A stretch of 10,409 nucleotides of DNA from UBA11164 sp034376725 (GTDB lineage: Bacteria > Pseudomonadota > Gammaproteobacteria > Xanthomonadales > Xanthomonadaceae), in contig JAXMJH010000068.1 in assembly GCA_034376725.1 (NCBI GenBank), positions 1-10,409 of the forward strand, written 5' to 3'. The notes under the pieces were generated by a model that did not search any database, was not told where the DNA came from, and saw only the letters and a program-made list of their open reading frames with translations. This document shows, piece after piece, positions 1 through 4,599 of the stretch. Made by a program: the position numbers and the translations under genes. The number at the start of each line of letters is the position of its first letter. The first letter of the stretch is position 1.

Positions 1-444
<444 letters not shown>

Positions 445-492
445 ACGTAGGGGTTTGCGCCCAGCCGGGCGTGGGCCTTGACGAGCCGCCGT

Positions 493-524
493 GGCGGACC
501 GTGATGCGGTCCGCCTTCGGCATT
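493..524 (+). terminator. Hairpin after tuf, weak terminator or processing structure
   Basis: GGCGGACCG (493-501) pairs perfectly with CGGTCCGCC (507-515) around a 5-base loop, followed by TTCGGCATTTT. The stem is strong, but the T tract is short (four T, interrupted from the stem by eight bases), so this is at best a partial terminator. It sits 48 bases after the tuf stop and 17 bases before tRNA-Trp. It could instead mark an RNA-processing boundary between tuf mRNA and the tRNA precursor. Confidence 0.4.
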
Positions 525-541
525 TTGGGGAGTCAAGCATT

Positions 542-617
<76 letters not shown>

Positions 618-647
618 CTCCTGGATCAGCGGTTGCACGCCGATCAA

Positions 648-667
648 CGGCGACACTTCCGTCGCCG
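648..667 (+). other. Short hairpin in the secE leader
   Basis: CGGCGAC (648-654) and GTCGCCG (661-667) form a perfect 7-bp stem with a 6-base loop, ending 14 bases before the secE start codon. There is no T tract, so it is not a classical terminator. It lies between the tRNA 3' end and secE and could protect the new 5' end of secE-nusG mRNA after tRNA cleavage, which is inference. The secE ribosome binding site (GGAA at 673-676) stays outside the stem. Confidence 0.45.
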
Positions 668-681
668 ATACCGGAAATCGA

Positions 682-1059
682 ATGAACAGCAAGACCGAAC
701 AGTCAAACACCGCCGCCTCTCCGGGAGACATGGCTCGCTATGCGCTAGCTGTCTTGCTGGCGTTGGGCGGCATGGTGGGTTTCTACTGGTTCTCCGACTG
801 GCCAGGCCCGCTGCGCGGCCTCCTGCCGGTTCTGGGCTTCGTGGCAGCGATCGCGGTTGCCGCCTTCACGCCATTTGGCCTGCAAGCCAGGGAGTTCATC
901 TCCGAGGCGCGCTTCGAGTTGCGCAAGGTCGTCTGGCCGACCCGGGACGAGACCGTCAAGGGCACGCTGCTGATCATCGTGGTGGTGATCATCATCAGCC
1001 TGTTGCTCGCGTTGTTCGATTTCTTCATCCAGGCCGGCGTAACCCGGTTGCTGGGCTAA
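682..1059 (+). CDS. secE: Preprotein translocase subunit SecE
   Basis: SecE is the small essential membrane subunit of the SecYEG channel; it clamps SecY and spans the inner membrane. The 125-residue product matches the three-segment enterobacterial type (E. coli 127 residues) rather than the one-segment form. Hydrophobic segments are at about 19-37, 44-63 and 95-117. Between the second and third lies the conserved amphipathic cytoplasmic region with FISEARFELRKVVWPT (72-87), the family signature in which the Trp-Pro pair precedes the last membrane helix. The start ATG is preceded by a weak GGAA five bases upstream; no better start gives the family N-terminus. It is 64 bases after tRNA-Trp and only 11 bases before nusG, so secE-nusG are surely one transcript and probably translationally coupled. 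No anomalies seen. Confidence 0.96.
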   Translation: MNSKTEQSNTAASPGDMARYALAVLLALGGMVGFYWFSDWPGPLRGLLPVLGFVAAIAVAAFTPFGLQAREFISEARFELRKVVWPTRDETVKGTLLIIVVVIIISLLLALFDFFIQAGVTRLLG

Positions 1060-1070
1060 GGCGCAAATTA

Positions 1071-1664
1071 ATGAACGACGAGATTCAATCTGCTTCGGAG
1101 GCCGGTACCAAGCGCTGGTACGTGGTTCACGCCTATTCCGGGTTCGAGAACTCGGTCAAGCGCTCGCTCGAAGAGCGGATTGCCCGCGCCGGCATGCAGG
1201 ATAAGTTCGGCGACATCCTGGTGCCGACCGAAGAAGTCGTCGAAATGCGCGGCGGACAGAAGCGCAAGTCCGAGCGGAAGTTCTTCCCGGGTTACGTGCT
1301 GGTACAGATCGAAACCACCGGCGATGCGCACCTGCCGAACATGGACGTCGATTGCTGGCATCTGATCAAGGAGACCCCGAAAGTGCTGGGCTTCATCGGC
1401 GGCAGCGCAGTGCGCCCCCTGCCGATCACCGACGGTGAGGCGGCAGCCATCGTGCAGCGTGTCGCCGACGGCGTCGAGAAGCCGCGTCCCAAGGTGCTGT
1501 TCGAGCCCGGTCAGTTGGTTCGCGTCACCGAGGGACCGTTCAACGACTTCAACGGTACCGTTGAAGAAGTCAACTACGACAAGAGCCGCATTCGTGTGGC
1601 CGTCATGATTTTTGGCCGATCCACCCCTGTGGAACTCGAGTTTTCGCAGGTGGAGAAGGCCTGA
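1071..1664 (+). CDS. nusG: Transcription termination/antitermination factor NusG
   Basis: NusG binds the beta' clamp of RNA polymerase through its NGN domain, suppresses pausing, and uses its KOW domain to contact Rho or ribosomal protein S10. The product has 197 residues against 181 in E. coli. The NGN domain begins near KRWYVVHAYSGFE (14-26), with the polymerase-facing RKFFPGYVLVQI (69-80). The KOW domain is about 143-197, with VTEGPFNDFNGTVEEV (152-167) and F181, which corresponds to E. coli F165 at the Rho/S10 contact surface. The extra length is a slightly longer N-terminus and about nine or ten more residues at 81-93, before the conserved WHL. I recall similar insertions in xanthomonad NusG. 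The start at 1071 is chosen because it gives the family N-terminus and has AAGG (1058-1061) nine bases upstream, overlapping the secE stop. An in-frame extension back to 588 would run through secE and the tRNA and is not real. Confidence 0.97.
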   Translation: MNDEIQSASEAGTKRWYVVHAYSGFENSVKRSLEERIARAGMQDKFGDILVPTEEVVEMRGGQKRKSERKFFPGYVLVQIETTGDAHLPNMDVDCWHLIKETPKVLGFIGGSAVRPLPITDGEAAAIVQRVADGVEKPRPKVLFEPGQLVRVTEGPFNDFNGTVEEVNYDKSRIRVAVMIFGRSTPVELEFSQVEKA

Positions 1665-1669
1665 AGGGC

Positions 1670-1756
1670 CGGGAGTCGGGGGTCGGGACTCGGGAATCGG
1701 AACGGCGAAGGATGTAGCCGCCTAAACGATTCCCGATTTCCGATTTCCGATTCCCG
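1670..1756 (+). repeat. Inverted heptamer repeat between nusG and rplK (copy A)
   Basis: The left arm is four head-to-tail heptamers of form GGGNNTC (1671-1698: GGGAGTC, GGGGGTC, GGGACTC, GGGAATC). The right arm is four of form GATTYCC (1728-1755: GATTCCC, GATTTCC, GATTTCC, GATTCCC). As RNA the arms (1670-1699 with 1727-1756) can form a 30-position stem: 24 Watson-Crick pairs, five G-U pairs and one mismatch (1689/1737). The 27-base centre contains CGGC (1703-1706) and GCCG (1717-1720), a possible inner stem. The element starts five bases after the nusG stop and ends 70 bases before rplK. Heptamer repeats of this type are, from memory, widespread between genes in Xanthomonadaceae. There is no long T tract, so a simple intrinsic terminator is unlikely. 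Confidence 0.85.
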
Positions 1757-1826
1757 AAGCAAGCAACCAATGGGGAGCCCGAGGGCCGCGAGGCCGCCAA
1801 GGCGCTAACACCCGGAGATAACAGCA

Positions 1827-2255
1827 ATGGCAAAGAAAGTAACCGGATACATCAAGCTGCAGGTCAAGGCCGGTCAGGCCAACCCGAGTCCGCCCGTGGG
1901 CCCGGCCCTGGGTCAGCGCGGCCTGAACATCATGGAGTTCTGCAAGGCGTTCAATGCGGCCACGCAGAAGCTCGAGCCGGGCATCCCGATCCCGACGGTG
2001 ATCACCGTCTATTCCGACCGCACCTTCACCTTCATCACCAAGACGCCACCGGCCAGCATCCTTCTGAAGAAGGCTGCCGGTATCACGTCCGGTTCGAAGC
2101 GGCCGAACACCGAGAAAGTCGGCAAGGTCACGCTTCAGCAGGTCGAAGAAATCGCCAAGACCAAGGCTGCTGACCTCACGGCGGCGGATCTGGAAGCGGC
2201 GGTACGGACAATTTCTGGCAGCGCCCGCAGCATGGGCCTGGTAGTGGAGGGCTGA
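1827..2255 (+). CDS. rplK: 50S ribosomal protein L11
   Basis: L11 binds the GTPase-associated centre of 23S rRNA, works with L10-L12 in factor-dependent steps, and is needed for RelA activation by uncharged tRNA. The 142 residues equal the E. coli length. The N-terminal domain (about 1-70) has the proline-rich NPSPPVGPALGQRGLNIMEF (19-38), the thiostrepton-region loop. The C-terminal rRNA-binding domain (about 73-142) ends with the signature SGSARSMGLVVEG. The start has GGAG (1814-1817) nine bases upstream. It is followed after only three bases by rplA, forming the classic L11-L1 pair; in E. coli L1 represses this pair by binding the rplK leader, but I could not identify an L1 site here with confidence. 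Nothing unusual in the protein. Confidence 0.98.
   Translation: MAKKVTGYIKLQVKAGQANPSPPVGPALGQRGLNIMEFCKAFNAATQKLEPGIPIPTVITVYSDRTFTFITKTPPASILLKKAAGITSGSKRPNTEKVGKVTLQQVEEIAKTKAADLTAADLEAAVRTISGSARSMGLVVEG
2246..2250 (+). promoter_or_regulatory. Ribosome binding site of rplA inside the end of rplK
   Basis: GGAGG at 2246-2250 lies in the last sense codons of rplK, eight bases before the rplA ATG. It fixes the rplA start at 2259 and means ribosomes ending rplK translation uncover or directly feed rplA initiation, consistent with the translational coupling known for the E. coli L11-L1 pair. Confidence 0.8.
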
Positions 2256-2258
2256 GCC

Positions 2259-2957
2259 ATGGCAAAGACGACCAAGCGGATGAAGGCGCTCAAGGCGCTC
2301 GTGGAACCGGGCAAGACCTACGCCATCGATGACGCACTGAAGCTCATCAAGGACAACAGCAAGCTCAAGTTTGTCGAGTCGATCGACGTGGCCGTGCGCC
2401 TCGGCGTCGACGCGCGCAAGTCCGACCAGCAGGTTCGTGGCTCCACCGTTCTGCCCGCCGGTACCGGCAAATCGGTGCGCGTGGCGGTGTTCTGCCCGCC
2501 GGGCGCCAAGGCCGACGAGGCGCTGGCGGCTGGTGCGGACATCGTGGGCATGGACGATCTGGCGGAAAAGATGCAGGCCGGCGATCTGAATTACGACGTG
2601 GTCATCGCCACGCCCGATGCGATGCGCGTGGTCGGCAAGCTGGGCCAGGTGCTCGGCCCGCGCGGCCTGATGCCCAACCCGAAGGTCGGCACCGTGAGCG
2701 CCAATCCTGCCGAGGCGGTCAACAACGCCAAGGCTGGACAGGTTCGCTACCGCACCGACAAGGCCGGCATCATCCACTGCACCATCGGCAAGGCGGATTT
2801 CGACGCCGAAGCGCTGAAGTCCAACCTGAGCGCGCTGCTCGCGGACCTGGTCAAGGCCAAGCCGACGGCGGCCAAGGGCCAGTACCTGCAGAAGGTTTCG
2901 CTCAGCTCGACCATGGGCGTGGGCGTGACCATCGATCAGGCTTCACTGGCGCTGTAA
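2259..2957 (+). CDS. rplA: 50S ribosomal protein L1
   Basis: L1 forms the mobile stalk on the E-site side of the large subunit and, in E. coli, is also the translational repressor of the rplK-rplA mRNA. The 232 residues compare with 234 in E. coli. The N-terminus MAKTTKRMKALKALVE is typical. The central region carries the family signature KLGQVLGPRGLMPNPKVGTV (from residue 127). After it come VRYRTDKAGIIHCTIG and a C-terminus ending VSLSSTMGVGVTIDQASLAL, the domain I strands of the two-domain fold. The start is set by the GGAGG inside rplK. The stop is TAA (2955-2957). The gene ends the L11-L1 pair; the next gene, rplJ, is 368 bases away with its own leader. Codon use resembles the neighbours and there is no sign of transfer. 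Confidence 0.98.
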   Translation: MAKTTKRMKALKALVEPGKTYAIDDALKLIKDNSKLKFVESIDVAVRLGVDARKSDQQVRGSTVLPAGTGKSVRVAVFCPPGAKADEALAAGADIVGMDDLAEKMQAGDLNYDVVIATPDAMRVVGKLGQVLGPRGLMPNPKVGTVSANPAEAVNNAKAGQVRYRTDKAGIIHCTIGKADFDAEALKSNLSALLADLVKAKPTAAKGQYLQKVSLSSTMGVGVTIDQASLAL

Positions 2958-2962
2958 TCCCC

Positions 2963-2993
2963 GGCTCGGGTTGGGCTGGTCCCGTCCCGAGCC
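2963..2993 (+). other. Hairpin just after rplA, possible attenuator
   Basis: GGCTCGGG (2963-2970) pairs perfectly with CCCGAGCC (2986-2993), with a 15-base loop that can add an inner GGG/CCC. It begins five bases after the rplA stop. AAACCC follows rather than a T tract, so it is not a standard intrinsic terminator. Its position at the end of the L11-L1 unit suggests mRNA 3' end protection or partial termination, which is inference. Confidence 0.45.
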
Positions 2994-3068
2994 AAACCCG
3001 CAGCGACGGAGATCCATTCCGTTGTGCGCGGAGCAACGAATTTGAAGGCGACCGGGGCCGAAGGGTCT

Positions 3069-3221
3069 CCGGTAGCCATCAAAGACCGCAGGTGCGGTCC
3101 AGCAACGTCGACGTCGGGCATGGATGCGCGATATGGCACGGAATCGCCGTCGTCGTTGTCGGGGTCGCTTAATCCAGTCGCATCAGCGCCTGGGCCTGCG
3201 CAGATGGTCGTCGCCTTCCGG
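3069..3221 (+). promoter_or_regulatory. L10 leader, autoregulatory RNA of the rplJ-rplL mRNA
   Basis: The rplJ leader shows the conserved blocks I know from L10 leaders (Rfam family L10_leader): AAAGACCGCAGGTG (3081-3094), CGCTTAATCC (3166-3175) and CCTGCGCAGATGGT (3195-3208). CGCAGG (3087-3092) pairs with CCTGCG (3195-3200). Outside this, GCCAT (3075-3079) pairs with ATGGT (3204-3208). The asymmetric loop between these two helices (CAAAGAC against CAG) is where a kink-turn is expected. A further helix can form from TCCAG (3098-3102) and CTGGG (3190-3194). In E. coli the L10-(L12)4 complex binds this structure and blocks rplJ translation. The same feedback is inferred here from the shared motifs and position. 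Boundaries are approximate; the outer CCGG/CCGG pairing that sets them is weak. Confidence 0.85.
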
Positions 3222-3248
3222 AATTTTCTGGAAACGGCTACCAGACAG

Positions 3249-3268
3249 GGTGCCAAGGGATTGGCACC
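3249..3268 (+). other. Hairpin between the L10 leader and rplJ
   Basis: GGTGCCA (3249-3255) and TGGCACC (3262-3268) form a perfect 7-bp stem with loop AGGGAT. No T tract follows. It lies downstream of the L10-leader core and 57 bases before the rplJ start, so it may belong to the switch that links L10 binding to rplJ initiation; this is inference from position. Confidence 0.5.
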
Positions 3269-3290
3269 GCCCAGTACCGCCATTCGGGAG

Positions 3291-3306
3291 GATCCGATGG
3301 CGGATC
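3291..3306 (+). other. Small hairpin next to the rplJ ribosome binding site
   Basis: GATCCG (3291-3296), loop ATGG and CGGATC (3301-3306) form a 6-bp hairpin ending seven bases before the rplJ ribosome binding site AGGAG (3314-3318). The loop contains the ATG of the short out-of-frame reading frame at 3297. When folded it would hide that ATG while leaving the rplJ site free. A role in rplJ control is possible but unproven. Confidence 0.45.
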
Positions 3307-3325
3307 AGTCACCAGGAGAACTGCA

Positions 3326-3853
3326 ATGGCTCTCAATCTGTCGCAAAAGAAGGAAGTCGTTGCCGAGGTTGCGGATATTGCCGCCAAGGCGCACTCCCTG
3401 GTTGCCGCCGAGTACGTAGGGTTGACGGTCGCTCAATTGACCGACCTGCGCAAGAAGGCGCGTGGTGATGGCGTGTTCGTTAAGGTTGTCAAGAACACGC
3501 TGGCTGCACGCGCGGTGGAAGGTACCGACTATCAGTGCATCTCCAATGCCCTGACCGGTCCTCTGCTGTATGCCTTCTCGCAGGAAGACCCCGGTGCCGC
3601 CGGTCGCCTGATCAAGGAGTTCGCCAAGGACAACGCGAAGCTCAAGCCGAGGCTGGTCGCCATCGGTGGGCAGATGTACCCGGGCACCCATGTGGATGTC
3701 CTGGCATCGCTGCCGACCCGTGACCAGGCGCTCAGCATGCTTCTCAATGTCATGTCCCAGCCGGCCACCATGCTGGCCCGTGTCATGGCCGAGCCCGCTT
3801 CCCAGCTGGCCCGTGTCATCAACGCGGTCGCCGAGCAGAAAAAGGCCGCCTGA
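3326..3853 (+). CDS. rplJ: 50S ribosomal protein L10
   Basis: L10 anchors the L12 stalk to 23S rRNA beside L11 and, with L12, represses its own mRNA. The product has 175 residues, ten more than E. coli L10. The N-terminal rRNA-binding domain shows MALNLSQKKEVVAEVADIAA and the conserved KVVKNTLAARAVEGT. The extra ten residues all fall in the C-terminal helix that holds L12 dimers: after LPTRDQ (129-134) the tail is 47 residues against 37 in E. coli. Within it PATMLARVMAE (146-156) and PASQLARVINA (157-167) form a near repeat of 11 residues. In L10 proteins generally, helix length sets how many L12 dimers bind, so a third dimer is a reasonable inference. The start has AGGAG (3314-3318) seven bases upstream. 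rplL follows after 70 bases on the same transcript. Confidence 0.97.
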   Translation: MALNLSQKKEVVAEVADIAAKAHSLVAAEYVGLTVAQLTDLRKKARGDGVFVKVVKNTLAARAVEGTDYQCISNALTGPLLYAFSQEDPGAAGRLIKEFAKDNAKLKPRLVAIGGQMYPGTHVDVLASLPTRDQALSMLLNVMSQPATMLARVMAEPASQLARVINAVAEQKKAA

Positions 3854-3923
3854 GGCTCCGCAGCCGATTCGGTTTCGATCCTACATTCCGTTCCGTTTTC
3901 AGAATCAATCGAGGTAATTTCAA

Positions 3924-4298
3924 ATGTCCCTGACCAATGATCAGATCATCGAAGCGATCGCCGGCAAGTCCCTCATCGAGGTGATGGAGCTGGTGAAAGC
4001 GATGGAAGAGAAGTTTGGCGTATCCGCGGCCGCCCCGGTCGCCGCTGCGGCTGGCCCGGCGGTTGCCGCTGCGCCGGTCGAAGAGCAGACCGAGTTCGAC
4101 GTGATTCTCAAGGCCACTGGCGAGAAGAAAGTCGAAGTCATCAAGGTCGTTCGTGCCATCACCGGCCTGGGCCTGAAGGAAGCCAAGGACCTGGTCGAGG
4201 GCGCGCCCCAGACCGTGAAGGAAGCGGCTTCCAAGGCCGACGCCGACAAGTTCAAGAAGGACCTCGAAGCTGCTGGTGCCACCGTCGAACTGAAGTAA
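3924..4298 (+). CDS. rplL: 50S ribosomal protein L7/L12
   Basis: L12 is the multicopy stalk protein that recruits and activates the translational GTPases (IF2, EF-Tu, EF-G, RF3). The product has 124 residues (E. coli 121). The three parts are clear: an N-terminal dimerisation segment (about 2-33) that binds L10, an alanine/proline-rich flexible hinge (34-53) and a globular C-terminal domain (54-124). The factor-binding helices contain GLGLKEAKDLVEGAP (81-95). The strong ribosome binding site GAGG (3911-3914) sits nine bases before the ATG, in an A/T-richer spacer than elsewhere in the window, fitting the need to make several L12 per L10. The stop is TAA (4296-4298), after which a 301-base non-coding stretch begins. 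Confidence 0.98.
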   Translation: MSLTNDQIIEAIAGKSLIEVMELVKAMEEKFGVSAAAPVAAAAGPAVAAAPVEEQTEFDVILKATGEKKVEVIKVVRAITGLGLKEAKDLVEGAPQTVKEAASKADADKFKKDLEAAGATVELK

Positions 4299-4336
4299 TC
4301 GACGCGTTGCCCCGCAGTTCCGATAGCGCAACAACC

Positions 4337-4362
4337 AGGCTGGGAGCGAAAGCTCCCGGCCT
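4337..4362 (+). terminator. Strong hairpin between rplL and rpoB, candidate attenuator or RNase III site
   Basis: AGGCTGGGAGC (4337-4347) and GCTCCCGGCCT (4352-4362) form an 11-bp stem (one T-G pair) closed by a GAAA tetraloop, 38 bases after the rplL stop. In E. coli this same junction holds a partial terminator and an RNase III cut that lower beta/beta' output relative to L10/L12. Here no T tract follows, so pausing, Rho-dependent attenuation or RNA processing is more likely than simple intrinsic termination. The role is inferred from position and stem strength. Confidence 0.5.
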
Positions 4363-4363
4363 C

Positions 4364-4460
4364 GTCCTGCTTAGCAGGGCGGGAGCAGGAGCCTGGCCAC
4401 CGGCTCGTGTCGGGCACGGCTTTCGGCCGCAGCCAACCGATGTCGGACCCGGCTCCTGTA
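4364..4460 (+). other. Complex stem-loop region between rplL and rpoB, REP-like
   Basis: GTCCTGC (4364-4370) and GCAGGGC (4374-4380) form a 7-bp stem with a 3-base loop. Immediately after it, GGGAGC (4381-4386) repeats the sequence at 4342-4347 and can pair with the same GCTCCC (4352-4357), competing with the upstream hairpin. CAGGAGCC (4386-4393) pairs with GGCTCCTG (4451-4458) across a GC-rich interior that has its own pairings, such as GAGCC/GGCTC (4389-4393, 4401-4405). The opposed CAGGAGCC units look like two inverted REP-type sequences. The rest of the 301-base gap (4299-4336 and 4461-4552) shows nothing I can name, and I found no convincing sigma-70 promoter in it. Confidence 0.45.
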
Positions 4461-4552
4461 TCCGTTTCAGGCACTCCCTCTTCCAGGGGGCCGGACGTGC
4501 GACTGTTTCCGTGATGCTTGCGCCTCAGCGCTCCAGAACGCTCGCCACACCC

Positions 4553-4575
4553 GATCCCCGAATCCCGATTCCCGG
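4553..4575 (+). repeat. Heptamer repeat, half element upstream of rpoB (copy C)
   Basis: Three head-to-tail heptamers GATCCCC, GAATCCC and GATTCCC (4553-4573) followed by GG, the same right-arm motif and the same terminal CCCGG as at the rpoB-rpoC junction. No matching left arm (GGGAATC units) is present in the gap, so this is either a decayed remnant or a half copy. It ends 24 bases before the rpoB start; the rpoB ribosome binding site (AGGCGG, 4585-4590) is outside it. Confidence 0.75.
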
Positions 4576-4599
4576 TCCAAACACAGGCGGTAGCAGACC

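Noticed and set aside
1671..1755. A CRISPR array reading of the heptamer repeats
   Set aside because: The units are 7 bases, directly adjacent and inverted about a centre, with no spacers or cas genes; this is a repeat hairpin, not CRISPR.
1757..1826. An L1 binding site (repressor site) in the rplK leader
   Set aside because: Expected from E. coli biology, and the stretch is GC-rich with small possible hairpins such as GGCC-GCGA-GGCC, but I could not match the L1 target motif well enough to claim it.
1722..2777. A 351-codon open frame on the minus strand opposite rplK and rplA
   Set aside because: In register with both rplK and rplA, crosses the heptamer repeat, and has no family features; shadow frame.
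2958..3080. A sigma-70 promoter for rplJ, as known in E. coli
   Set aside because: I found no pair of -35 and -10 boxes with proper spacing in the gap; TTAATC at 3169-3174 belongs to the conserved L10-leader block.
3024..3419. A 131-codon frame from a GTG across the rplJ leader
   Set aside because: It runs through the L10-leader RNA, has no ribosome binding site at its GTG, and its sequence resembles no protein. Only its last part, from ATG 3297, has a plausible initiation site and is listed separately as a finding.
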